DNA from: Paenibacillus sp. BSR1-1
GTDB taxonomy: Bacteria > Bacillota > Bacilli > Bacillales > Cytobacillaceae
Direction: 5' to 3'
Assembly (NCBI RefSeq): GCF_030403775.1
Contig: NZ_JAQMWQ010000001.1
Location: 62,001-126,000 of the forward strand
DNA length: 64,000 nt
Position 1 is the first letter of the stretch, and each line of letters opens with the position of its first letter. The notes under the pieces were generated by a model, which saw nothing but the letters and a program-made list of their open reading frames with translations, was not told where the DNA came from and ran no database searches. Shown here piece after piece: positions 46,165 to 55,049 of the stretch. The position numbers were made by a program, and so were the translations under genes.

Positions 46165-46197
46165 AAAAAGCCTTGATTTTTCAAGGCTTTTTTTTTC
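46165..46197. terminator. bidirectional intrinsic terminator
   Basis: AAAGCCTTGA-ttttt-TCAAGGCTTT with a long T tract, between scar 2 and the convergent serine dehydratase gene. Confidence 0.85.
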
Positions 46198-46233
46198 TTA
46201 AAAATATGCAAATCAACAAAATGCTTTTGGATA

Positions 46234-47796
46234 CTATTTAGTTTCAACCCAGACAATTTCGTTAACAATTGGAATTTCCTTTGTTAAAAGTGTTAATAGA
46301 GTTTCTTCGGCATGATTATCAATTTCGCAAATTGTGATTGCCGGGCCGTTTATTTTTGAACGTTCATTCGCCATCCGAGCGATGTTAAATCCGTTTTGGT
46401 AAAGAACAGCCGATAATTCGGAAATAACCCCTTTTCGGTCTTTATGGCGGATCACAAGTGTCGGCCGTTCGCCGGAAAATTTTAACGGGTAATCGTCCAG
46501 TTCCTGAACCTCCACCTTGCCCCCACCCAAAGAACTAGCCAATACCTTTACAGTACGTAAAGCCCCTGATATTTCTACAAGAACAGTGTTAGGGTGATAA
46601 CTTCCAAGCACCCTTTTCGTAAATTCATATTGTAAGCCCTGTTCTTCGGCAATTGCCTTTGCATTTGGAATGCCATCATCTTGGGTCGATAATCCCATAA
46701 CACCAGCTAACAGGGCTAAGTCTGTTCCGTGCCCTTGGTAGGTTTCAGCGAAGGAGCCCATTAATGAGAACCTCACATATAATGGTTTTTCATTCAACAG
46801 CTGGTAGGCAATGTTCCCAATTCGAACAGCCCCGGCGGTATGCGAACTTGAAGGGCCAACCATTACAGGGCCGATAATTTCATAGGCACTTTGGTATTTT
46901 GCCGGGCCACAGCCACTCGCTTTTTCGTTGAAAATCTGTTCTTTTAATTTCTTGCCTGTTGGAGTTTCGGCAAGACCGCCTATCCCTGTTTCTCTCAACG
47001 ATTCTGGCATTTGCTGTCCTACCTCATGCATCACATGGACTACCTCATCCGGAGGGATAATGCTGACTACCCCTGCTAACGCCATATCTGCTGCAGCTTG
47101 TGCGGTAATCGCATGTAAACCATTCCGAATAATGCATGGGATTTCCACCAGCCCGGCCACTGGGTCACAGACCAGCCCTAGTGAATTTTTCAAGGCGATT
47201 CCAACAGCATTTCCAACCTGCGTCGGTGTTCCACCGGCCAGCTCAACAAGGGTGCCGGCTGCCATTGCTGTTGCAGATCCGACTTCGGCCTGGCACCCCC
47301 CGGCTGCCCCTGAGATTGATGCTTTATTCGCAATAACCAAGCCAAGGGCGGAGGCAGTAAACATGGCCTGAACAATTTGCTTACGGGTAAAATTTCCGCT
47401 ATCAAGGGCATGAACCAGTACAGCCGGCAGGATTCCTGCTGATCCTGCTGTCGGTGTTGCCACAATCCTCCCCATCGCCGCATTTACCTCTGAAACCGCG
47501 AGCGCATTCGCTGCAACATTTAATGTCGTAGGGGTGACAAAGGAATTCCTATTTTCGGCATATTGGTGAAGGCGGTGCCCATCCCCGCCTGTCAAACCGG
47601 TCCGGGACATTACGGGACTCATCGTCCCTTTACGGACAGCCTCCTCCATCACTGCAAATTGCTCAGCCATTTTTTCAAGTATCGTATCTCTAAGATCACC
47701 TTTCTGTTGTACCTCTGTATTTATCATTAAATCCGCGATAGTTGTTTTCTCTTTTTCAGCAAGTTCCATTAATTCTCTTAAACTCGTGAATGACAT
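46234..47796 (-). CDS. L-serine dehydratase, alpha and beta subunits fused (alpha first), with ACT domain
   Basis: 520 residues in one chain. Residues about 1-290 are the iron-sulfur SDH_alpha domain (SGAAGGCQAEVGSA, CDPVAGLVEIPC and a further Cys in ASGCGPAKY). Residues about 300-440 are SDH_beta (GPSSSHTAGAVRIG, HGTDLALLAG), and a C-terminal ACT domain (VIRHKDRKGVISELSAVLYQNG) follows. The enzyme deaminates L-serine to pyruvate. In most Bacillus the two halves are separate genes (sdaAA, sdaAB), and in E. coli they are fused beta first. Alpha-beta order with an ACT end is unusual. GGGAGTGAG precedes the ATG. Confidence 0.9.
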   Translation of the reverse strand: MSFTSLRELMELAEKEKTTIADLMINTEVQQKGDLRDTILEKMAEQFAVMEEAVRKGTMSPVMSRTGLTGGDGHRLHQYAENRNSFVTPTTLNVAANALAVSEVNAAMGRIVATPTAGSAGILPAVLVHALDSGNFTRKQIVQAMFTASALGLVIANKASISGAAGGCQAEVGSATAMAAGTLVELAGGTPTQVGNAVGIALKNSLGLVCDPVAGLVEIPCIIRNGLHAITAQAAADMALAGVVSIIPPDEVVHVMHEVGQQMPESLRETGIGGLAETPTGKKLKEQIFNEKASGCGPAKYQSAYEIIGPVMVGPSSSHTAGAVRIGNIAYQLLNEKPLYVRFSLMGSFAETYQGHGTDLALLAGVMGLSTQDDGIPNAKAIAEEQGLQYEFTKRVLGSYHPNTVLVEISGALRTVKVLASSLGGGKVEVQELDDYPLKFSGERPTLVIRHKDRKGVISELSAVLYQNGFNIARMANERSKINGPAITICEIDNHAEETLLTLLTKEIPIVNEIVWVETK

Positions 47797-47810
47797 ATGC
47801 TCACTCCCTT

Positions 47811-47851
47811 TAAAGAAGACGGTCCCTACGCCTGAAGCATAAGAACCGTCT
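47811..47851 (-). terminator. hairpin after the abgB-like gene
   Basis: AGACGGTtc...ggGACCGTCTtc stem with a broken T tract on the minus strand, between the abgB-like gene and the serine dehydratase gene. It overlaps the leader of the latter, so it may also act on it. Confidence 0.55.
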
Positions 47852-47917
47852 CTCTGTTTCCTGCCTGCTTAGGAAAAATTCACATAGATTGCGATTTATC
47901 AATTCCACTCCTGAATT

Positions 47918-49372
47918 TTATATTGTTTGATACACCTTTTGTTTATATTGAGGAGGTGTTAGTTCTTTAGGGATTAGCGACTCATAGGTTTCTCCTTCAA
48001 GCCTTTCTGCCAATTCCTTCTTAGCCTTTTCAAGTAATTCCGGGTTTTCAAGAGCCGAAATAGCTGTACACGCAATTGCTTTTCCTGCTAATAACATGGC
48101 ATCATGGGCGTAGCTTTCTTTACCTTGCGCGACAGCCTGCCAAGTATGAAACGGTGTTCCAAACGCCCAGGTGGAAGTAACACATTGCGCCGTTGGTACA
48201 TTCCAGCTAACATCGGCAACATCCGTAGAACCTCCCATAAAGGTTTCTTTTTCAGAAAATGGGGCGATAAAGTCGGCAATAGGCCGTTCAGCTAATAGAG
48301 AAGCTCCCTGTTTCCCCACTTGTAAAGCTGCCGCACGCTTCTCCTCGTCCGTCAAAGTTTCATAGATGGTTTTTGCATAGTTAATATTCTGCTCCGAAGC
48401 AAGGGGAGCTCCTATTTCTTGCATATATTGGTGCATCACTTTTTCAAGAGTTAGGTTAGGAATTAAATTATGGCAGGAGCCTTGAATTTCGTAATCTACC
48501 TTCGTTTGCGTCATAAGAGCTGCACCACGGGCACAGTCTACTACCCTGTCATAAAGCTCTTTTACCTGATATGGTTTCGGTGCACGGATTAAATAAGTCA
48601 CTTCCGCCTCTGCCTGAACGACGTTTGGAGCCAATCCACCTGTATTGGTAACAGCATAATGAATCCTAGCTTCATCAATCATGTGTTCTCTCATATAATT
48701 GACACCGACGTTCATAAGTTCGACTGCGTCTAATGCACTTCTCCCTAAATGTGGTGATGCACCGGCATGGGCACTTCTCCCTTTAAATTTAAAGTGTGCA
48801 TGGATGACCGCATTGGCAGTGGAGTTCATGACAGCATTCATCGTGGCAGGATGCCATGAAAAGGCAGCATCCACATCTTTAAAAAGACCGTCTCTTGCCA
48901 TAAAAGTTTTCCCATATCCACTTTCTTCTGCCGGACAGCCAAAATATTGTACGGTTCCAGCAAGCTTATTTTCTTTCATATAATCTTTAACCGCAATTGC
49001 AGCCGCTAACGAACCTACTCCCAGTAAATTATGTCCGCAGCCATGGCCATTTCCATTTTTCATAATGGGCTCAAACGTATTGCTGCTCGCTTGTTGACTT
49101 AGCCCTGCCAAAGCATCATATTCACCCAGAATCGCAATGACCGGATGACCCGATCCATAGGAGGCAATAAAGCCTGTTTCAAGACCAGCTATCCCCCTTT
49201 TTACGGCAAACCCTTCATCTTCCATTGCTTCACAAAGCAAATCAGCTGAACGATATTCTTCAAATCTAGTTTCTGCAAGCTCCCATATTTGATCACTTAG
49301 CTCTTCAAACATTGGACGTTTTTCATCTATTAAACTTGTAATTTTTTCTGATAGAGCAGTCAATTTTTCCAT
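47918..49372 (-). CDS. AbgB-type M20 amidohydrolase
   Basis: 484 residues of the aminobenzoyl-glutamate hydrolase B family: ILGEYDALAGLSQ, GNGHGCGHNLLG (metal site), CPAEESGYGKTFM, FKGRSAHAGASPHLGRSALD and FMGGSTDVADVSW. AbgB cleaves amide bonds of N-acyl-glutamate-type compounds. Here there is no abgA; the partners are an MFS transporter and a divergent PucR-type regulator, so it probably works alone on an imported N-acyl amino acid. It lies three bases downstream of the transporter gene. Confidence 0.87.
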   Translation of the reverse strand: MEKLTALSEKITSLIDEKRPMFEELSDQIWELAETRFEEYRSADLLCEAMEDEGFAVKRGIAGLETGFIASYGSGHPVIAILGEYDALAGLSQQASSNTFEPIMKNGNGHGCGHNLLGVGSLAAAIAVKDYMKENKLAGTVQYFGCPAEESGYGKTFMARDGLFKDVDAAFSWHPATMNAVMNSTANAVIHAHFKFKGRSAHAGASPHLGRSALDAVELMNVGVNYMREHMIDEARIHYAVTNTGGLAPNVVQAEAEVTYLIRAPKPYQVKELYDRVVDCARGAALMTQTKVDYEIQGSCHNLIPNLTLEKVMHQYMQEIGAPLASEQNINYAKTIYETLTDEEKRAAALQVGKQGASLLAERPIADFIAPFSEKETFMGGSTDVADVSWNVPTAQCVTSTWAFGTPFHTWQAVAQGKESYAHDAMLLAGKAIACTAISALENPELLEKAKKELAERLEGETYESLIPKELTPPQYKQKVYQTI

Positions 49373-49375
49373 CTC

Positions 49376-50605
49376 CTAACTTGCATTTTTTTTGAAAGAA
49401 GGAACCTCTTTCTTAGAGCGAATCAAAAATAAAGATCCCGCACACAATAGCGCAAACATAATCAGCATTATAAAAGCCACTGTATAAGAACCGTCAAATG
49501 CATCGACTAAAAATCCTATTAACATCGGAGTAAGAACACCAGCGAATTGTGCACCTGTATTAATAAAACCATTTGCTGTTCCTACAACCTCTTCTGATAA
49601 CATTTTTAATGGAGCTGAGATGATTAGAATAATATTAAACGACATGAATACAGTAACAACACTTTGATAGACCGCAAACATTGCTATGTTTGGCGCAAAA
49701 GCCATTAAATAAAGAAAAACCGCCGTTAATACTGCAAATATCGCTGCAATTACCTTATCTTTCCCTTCAGGTAATTTATCTAAAATATAGCCACTTGCAA
49801 GCATCGCGATAATTCCTGCAACCGCTGGAATAGCTGAAATATACCCAACGGATGTTAAGTCGAGATGTCGTGCCTTTACTAAATAAGTTGGCATCCATGC
49901 CATTAATCCCCATTGCACGGCATAAATCGCAAAATAGGCAAAGAACAAATTCCATATAATCGGAGTTTTTAAAACGTCTCTTAATGGCGCTTTATTTTTG
50001 GAAGGGTTTTCAATCTTTCCTTCAGTTGAACCTTTCTGCTCTTTTAAGAAAAAGACGTAAAGTAAGGTAAATATAATACCAATAGCACCTGCAATATAAA
50101 AGATCATTCTCCAACCGATCGTTTGCATAGACTGGGTACCAATGATTGGTGTTATTACTCCCATTATCGTACCGGAAGTAAGCATGAAGGACATAGCCCG
50201 GCTCCGTTCATTTTGCGGAAACCAACTCGCAATACCTTTTGATGCAGATGGAAAAAAGCTTCCTTCCCCAATTCCAAAAAGAAATCGAATGAGGATTAAA
50301 GACATGAATGACCATGCCATTCCAGACAAAATCGTGAAAACGGACCATGCAAGAACAGCCATGACGATGATTTTTCTGAAACCAAAACGATCTGCGAGCC
50401 ACCCACCTGGAATTTGCATTAATGCATAACCTGCAAAAAAGCTGCTTAAAACAATTCCTGTCTGGGAGGCACTTAATTGGAGATCCTTTGAAATACCTAA
50501 AATCGCATAATTCATGAAAAATCGATCAAAGTTTCCAATTGACCATCCTAAAAATAGCAAGATGATAATGACATACTTCCAGTTCTGCGATAATTTGGAT
50601 ACCAT
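49376..50605 (-). CDS. MFS transporter, anion:cation symporter family
   Basis: 409 residues, twelve membrane helices, with the ACS/GudP-like signature NYAILGISKDLQLSASQTG near residue 30 and GWLADRFGFRKII in loop 2-3. AAGGAGG precedes the ATG. It is transcribed ahead of, and almost touching, the abgB-like amidohydrolase and so likely imports its substrate, an organic anion. It is a paralogue by family of the MFS gene at 38884, but clearly distinct in sequence. Confidence 0.87.
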   Translation of the reverse strand: MVSKLSQNWKYVIIILLFLGWSIGNFDRFFMNYAILGISKDLQLSASQTGIVLSSFFAGYALMQIPGGWLADRFGFRKIIVMAVLAWSVFTILSGMAWSFMSLILIRFLFGIGEGSFFPSASKGIASWFPQNERSRAMSFMLTSGTIMGVITPIIGTQSMQTIGWRMIFYIAGAIGIIFTLLYVFFLKEQKGSTEGKIENPSKNKAPLRDVLKTPIIWNLFFAYFAIYAVQWGLMAWMPTYLVKARHLDLTSVGYISAIPAVAGIIAMLASGYILDKLPEGKDKVIAAIFAVLTAVFLYLMAFAPNIAMFAVYQSVVTVFMSFNIILIISAPLKMLSEEVVGTANGFINTGAQFAGVLTPMLIGFLVDAFDGSYTVAFIMLIMFALLCAGSLFLIRSKKEVPSFKKNAS

Positions 50606-50743
50606 AACGTTCCTCCTTGCGAAATTTGTTGAATTCTATTTAAGTATAAAAAATTTGGACTATTCAAACAATGTTCAGTCCTATATAATAATTACATAAA
50701 TTATGTTGAGTTCTACATATAAATCCTATAGGGGAGTGTAATA

Positions 50744-52777
50744 GTGGATACCTTAATGGGAATCAAACAATTTTTAATAGATAACTGCTCCCTCTCACAT
50801 TTTGAGGTGTGGCAAAGTATAAAGGGATTAGATTTTTCACTTGCATTATCCCATCATTTTGATAAAGAAACTCCCGTACCAGGTAGATTTTTCAATGAAG
50901 AAATACTAGCCCATGAAAATTTCACCGATATTTACTATCATTATTCCAATCATACAACCATAGTCATCAGAATTAGTAAATCTTCCGTACTAAACAATGA
51001 GAGCAAGCAAGAACTTAAACCGATCATAGATTTACATTACTTGCAAATAATGCTAGATCGAGAAAAATATATTAGGAACAAAATGATGGAGAGTATCCGT
51101 GATATCTCCGTACTCGAAGATTTAAATGACTTGTTAAAGAAAATATTAGAAAATGCCATATCTGTTATTCCTGCAGCAGATATGGGAGTTCTATGGATGT
51201 ACGAACCAAGCTTAGATGTGCTATTTCCTAAAGCTTGGACGGGCGGTCCTAATGAAGAAATTAAAAAAATGAGGATGAAGATTGGGGAGGGAATTATTGG
51301 GAAAACATTTAAAGATAATAAATCTTTTATTCTTACAAATATAGATGATATTATCTCAGAATCCTCTAATATTTCAGCTGATAATCTTTTTTATCTGTAT
51401 AATTCTGTCCAATTTGACGATTTAAAATCCATTATTTCAGTTCCAATAAAGGTTGAGGAGAGTACTTTATGTGTATTGATTGTCTATCAAAATGGTCCTT
51501 ATCCCCTTTTAACAAAAGATGATCAACAACTGTTAGAAAGCTTTTCTGATCAGGTCTCGATTGTATTAAGAAATTCGAAGCTTTACCAAAATCTAAAAAA
51601 ACAAAATGATCTTTTAATTCAACGAGATACCATACACAATACGTTAATAAAACTGTCGCTTCAAAATAAGGGTTTACAAAAAATCGCAAATGAAATAAAA
51701 AAGATGATAAACCATCCATTAATGATCGTAGACTTAACAGATCATCAGCAATACTCAAGTCCACCCCAACGGAAATGGGAACTTCCTCTAGAGATAAATA
51801 CAAAATTAAAAACTCAATCTTTTTTTACTGAGTCTTTAAATAATCAGTCATTATATATTCACCCTATTATTGCGATTGATGTACCGATTGGAATAATGGC
51901 AGTGGATATGGAGGAGGATGAACTTTTTCCTTTAAACAAAATGATTATTGAACAGGCAAGTTCCGTGATTGCATTAGAGATTATCAGAAATCAAACATTA
52001 GTGGATTCTTATTATCAAAAAACAAATGATTTATTTAATGATTTTATTCAGTGCCGAGAATATAATCTGATACGAAAGAAGGCCATGGAGCTTAGAATTG
52101 TTGATCATCCCTATTATTTGGCAATCGCAATTCATATACATCCTCATGCCGACTTTCACTTTCTTAATATGCAAATGCATAAACTAATTGCCCAAATAAA
52201 AAAACATTTAGGAATATATGTTTCAATCGCTTTTGGTTATGGACATAAAGTCACGTTGGTATGCCAATTTAATCACTATGCAGATCAGGATTATGTAAAA
52301 AAGAAAGTAGCGCTGATTCATTCTAATTGGATGAATGCTCATGAAGAATCGCTAAAAATAGGGATTGGTACTTGCTACCCAAGTATGGATAATATAGCAA
52401 AAAGTTACTCCGAAGCAGATAAAGCCCTTTCTTTTCTTATCTCCAGGCAGCTAAAAAGCATCGTAAATTATCAAGATATTGGCATTAATCATCTATTTAT
52501 TCACCAACCTATGGATGACTTGAACTCTTTTATTAATGAAATTTTTAATCCGCTACAATCTGATAAAGATGGTACGTTAGATTTAGAACAAACCCTGCTT
52601 GTCTATATGGAAAACGACCGTCAAGCTACACAAACAGCTAAACTTTTGCATATCCATGTTAATACCTTATATCAAAGGCTAAAAAGGATCGAAGAAAAGC
52701 TTCAAATTTCCTTTTCGAACCCAGAAGACATTTTAAAAATTCAGCTTGCATGTTACTTAAGAAATTCAATAGTCTGA
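50744..52777 (+). CDS. PucR/CdaR-type regulator with GAF domain
   Basis: 677 residues: a short N-terminal region, a GAF domain (about 115-280; MGVLWMYEPSLDVLFPKAW, GEGIIGKTFKD, SIISVPIKVEE), a linker with a second degenerate sensor segment, a GGDEF-like PucR middle domain (IGIGTCYPSMDNIAKSYSEA) and the C-terminal PucR helix-turn-helix (TAKLLHIHVNTLYQRLKRIEE near 640). It starts with GTG after AGGGGAG. It is divergent from the transporter-amidohydrolase pair and most likely controls it. Confidence 0.87.
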   Translation: MDTLMGIKQFLIDNCSLSHFEVWQSIKGLDFSLALSHHFDKETPVPGRFFNEEILAHENFTDIYYHYSNHTTIVIRISKSSVLNNESKQELKPIIDLHYLQIMLDREKYIRNKMMESIRDISVLEDLNDLLKKILENAISVIPAADMGVLWMYEPSLDVLFPKAWTGGPNEEIKKMRMKIGEGIIGKTFKDNKSFILTNIDDIISESSNISADNLFYLYNSVQFDDLKSIISVPIKVEESTLCVLIVYQNGPYPLLTKDDQQLLESFSDQVSIVLRNSKLYQNLKKQNDLLIQRDTIHNTLIKLSLQNKGLQKIANEIKKMINHPLMIVDLTDHQQYSSPPQRKWELPLEINTKLKTQSFFTESLNNQSLYIHPIIAIDVPIGIMAVDMEEDELFPLNKMIIEQASSVIALEIIRNQTLVDSYYQKTNDLFNDFIQCREYNLIRKKAMELRIVDHPYYLAIAIHIHPHADFHFLNMQMHKLIAQIKKHLGIYVSIAFGYGHKVTLVCQFNHYADQDYVKKKVALIHSNWMNAHEESLKIGIGTCYPSMDNIAKSYSEADKALSFLISRQLKSIVNYQDIGINHLFIHQPMDDLNSFINEIFNPLQSDKDGTLDLEQTLLVYMENDRQATQTAKLLHIHVNTLYQRLKRIEEKLQISFSNPEDILKIQLACYLRNSIV

Positions 52778-52801
52778 CTTAGCAATTAACATAAAACGAG
52801 A

Positions 52802-52872
52802 AAACGCAGAATTAACGCTATTAACCATTGATTTATTTTGGTTAAAATAAGACGTTAATTCAGCGTTTTTTT
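52802..52872 (+). terminator. long intrinsic terminator
   Basis: AACGCaGAATTAACG at one side pairs with CGTTAATTCaGCGTT at the other, with TTAACC/GGTTAA inside the loop, then T7. Confidence 0.88.
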
Positions 52873-53015
52873 GCTATTTTTTCACTACCGCTTCATCATG
52901 ACCGACGGACAACTAGTCTTTTTTTATCCTATACTGCCATTTTGCCTTGTCCATAATCTTCTGCCCCGAATATATTATAGAACCAATCATCTTAAGGTAA
53001 GGTGAATCGCATATT

Positions 53016-54167
53016 ATGAAATTTTCCCCAGATAAACTCCTCATTTGCTTCCGTACTTATGTTTCTAATCTGAAACGGCTTGAAATCCATCAAGAAATTG
53101 GAGCGACGTTGATTGACCATATTACAGAGTTGAATGTCGATATTGTCTCTGTTAAACCCGATCAATTGACTGCAAGTTTGTGTCGTTATTCCGCTTGTAA
53201 TGAAGTGGAATATGCAGAACGCAACTGGATCGCGAAAGCAACCAGCAAGCCTAATGGATATTCCCACAACGACTCTCCTTCTCTTCTGCAATGGGGACAT
53301 TTAAAAATTCAGGCTCCGCAATCCTGGAGTAAAATTCCTTCTGAAGTCCTCAATCCCAATCTTTCTCATAATCAGGAGTTAAAACCAGTTGTTGTAGCGG
53401 TTCTAGATTCAGGAATAAATAAGCATCACCCTGACTTGTCACAAAAAGTTGTGCTGAATAAAAACTTCTCGAATTCCTCTACAAAGGATGACTTGTACGG
53501 ACATGGCACTCATATCGCTGGCATTATTGATGCAATTACAAATAATAGAATAGGTGTGGATGCTGCTACCTTGAATGCGGTTAAATTGATGAACGTGAAA
53601 GTATTGGATGATAATGGACAAGGTACCATCAGTCGCACTGCGAAAGGAATTATCTTTGCTGCTAATCACGGTGCAAAAGTTATTAATATGAGCCTTGCCT
53701 CTCCAGAAGCAAATAAAACGTTACACCGTGCTGTGCGATATGCTACAAAAAAAGGAGTAGTGTTGATTTCATCTGCAGGAAACTATGGAACAAGTCAGAA
53801 ACACTATCCAGCGGCTTTTCCTGAAGTGATTAGTGTCGCTGCAACCGATGAAAACGATCAACTTGCAGGCTTCTCCAACTATGGGGGCTCATGGGTGGAT
53901 GTTGCAGCACCTGGTGTTTCTATTTGGTCAACACTTCCTACTCATTCTAATCCTATGGGAGGAATGGATACAGGACCTCTTAGCGGAACATCCCAGGCAT
54001 CTTCGTTTGTAAGCGGACTGGCTGGTCTAATCTTGGCAATTAATCCAAAATCTAAAGTAAACGTAAGGCGAATAATAGAATCGAATACTGATCCAATCCC
54101 AGGGCAAGGCACTTTATATAAGTTTGGACGAATCAATGCATTTAAAGCGGTCAAAAATGGGCCGTAA
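53016..54167 (+). CDS. subtilisin-family (S8) serine protease without a signal peptide
   Basis: 383 residues with a complete catalytic triad: Asp131 (AVLDSGI), His163 (GHGTHIAG) and Ser326 (GTSQASSF), with oxyanion Asn256 (SSAGNYG). Residues about 5-70 look like an I9-type propeptide (EIHQEIGATLIDHI ... VDIVSVKPDQL). There is no hydrophobic signal sequence, so the enzyme is probably intracellular or exits only on lysis, unlike most Bacillus subtilisins. It differs from IspA-type intracellular proteases, which have a much shorter propeptide. It is flanked by terminators on both sides. Confidence 0.88.
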   Translation: MKFSPDKLLICFRTYVSNLKRLEIHQEIGATLIDHITELNVDIVSVKPDQLTASLCRYSACNEVEYAERNWIAKATSKPNGYSHNDSPSLLQWGHLKIQAPQSWSKIPSEVLNPNLSHNQELKPVVVAVLDSGINKHHPDLSQKVVLNKNFSNSSTKDDLYGHGTHIAGIIDAITNNRIGVDAATLNAVKLMNVKVLDDNGQGTISRTAKGIIFAANHGAKVINMSLASPEANKTLHRAVRYATKKGVVLISSAGNYGTSQKHYPAAFPEVISVAATDENDQLAGFSNYGGSWVDVAAPGVSIWSTLPTHSNPMGGMDTGPLSGTSQASSFVSGLAGLILAINPKSKVNVRRIIESNTDPIPGQGTLYKFGRINAFKAVKNGP

Positions 54168-54472
54168 ATTTCACGGATCATCTAAACGGTTGCATGGGCT
54201 AAAACTAACAATAATCCATGTATTTCTTTTTAATAAAAGAGCTTCATGCATTACTTAATTATGAAAAAATTGATTTTTCCAAAGAAACAAATAAGAATAA
54301 AGGTTGACTCAAAAGGTCGTTGAATGACGGCTCTTTTGAGTCGTTTTTCTTTCTGTGATAAAAAGCAGAAAAAATTTACGGACGAACTACACACCATTTC
54401 TAATTTGATTGCGGTAAACTTCCACAAGCTATCTTTGGATAAAAAATAGCGCCTAAAATTATTTATAGGCGG
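54168..54472. other. 305-bp intergenic interval between convergent genes
   Basis: It contains the terminator of the S8 protease gene (54306-54350) and no gene. The rest is A+T-rich without recognisable signals. Confidence 0.6.
54306..54350 (+). terminator. intrinsic terminator
   Basis: GACTCAAAAG-N17-CTTTTGAGTC followed by GTTTTTC. Confidence 0.85.
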
Positions 54473-54988
54473 CTATATATAAGGATAAATAAATCTGCTA
54501 AAAAGTTTTCGTTGCGGGACCTCAAACTGCTCAATCTTAAGTTTAGCCCTCTTAAATATTCCTTTTAAGAGCATCCCCATTAAAACTCCTGGAATCACGC
54601 ATAACATTGGAAACCAAACTGTTCCCAACAAAACTCCAAATAACTTCACTCTAGCAGAATACATAAGGCCCACAGTCACAAAATAGGCGGAAAAAACAAA
54701 CGGCAAATAAGAATAGGGTTCCTTGCCTCCACCAGCATCTTTATAAGCGTCCCACATTGCAAAAAAGTAAACACAAGGATAAAACATAAGCCATTTATAT
54801 TCAGTATGGTCAATGGCTCTCACAATTTCACCATTAAAACTATGTAAGATTAAATCATTAAAATGAGATTGAACATTAATAACAAATTCTAATGCAATTA
54901 AGATAATCCCTTTAAGGTAATTTCCATTAAGTAATGGACCAAATCCAGGGAGAGCAATACTCCATAACAATTTTTCTTTTGGATTCAC
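54473..54988 (-). CDS. uncharacterised polytopic membrane protein
   Basis: 171 residues with about four membrane helices. The N terminus (SIALPGFGPLLNGNYLKGIILIALEF) has the PGFGQ-type motif seen in several small Bacillus membrane proteins, and a loop FFAMWDAYKDAGGG follows. The C-terminal tail is basic (FKRAKLKIEQFEVPQRK). No named family is assigned. It is co-directional with the DUF3231 and CBO0543 genes upstream and could be part of the same spore-former-specific cluster. Confidence 0.65.
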   Translation of the reverse strand: MNPKEKLLWSIALPGFGPLLNGNYLKGIILIALEFVINVQSHFNDLILHSFNGEIVRAIDHTEYKWLMFYPCVYFFAMWDAYKDAGGGKEPYSYLPFVFSAYFVTVGLMYSARVKLFGVLLGTVWFPMLCVIPGVLMGMLLKGIFKRAKLKIEQFEVPQRKLFSRFIYPYI

Positions 54989-55049
54989 ATCTGTTTAACC
55001 TTTTTCTTTTAGAATTTTGGGTTACACATGCTTTACTGTTGGTTATACA

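Noticed and set aside
46011..46268. 86-codon minus-strand reading frame
   Set aside because: It runs antisense through the tRNA-Arg fragment (the GFEPPTYSLG phrase is a standard antisense-tRNA artefact) and into the end of the serine dehydratase gene.
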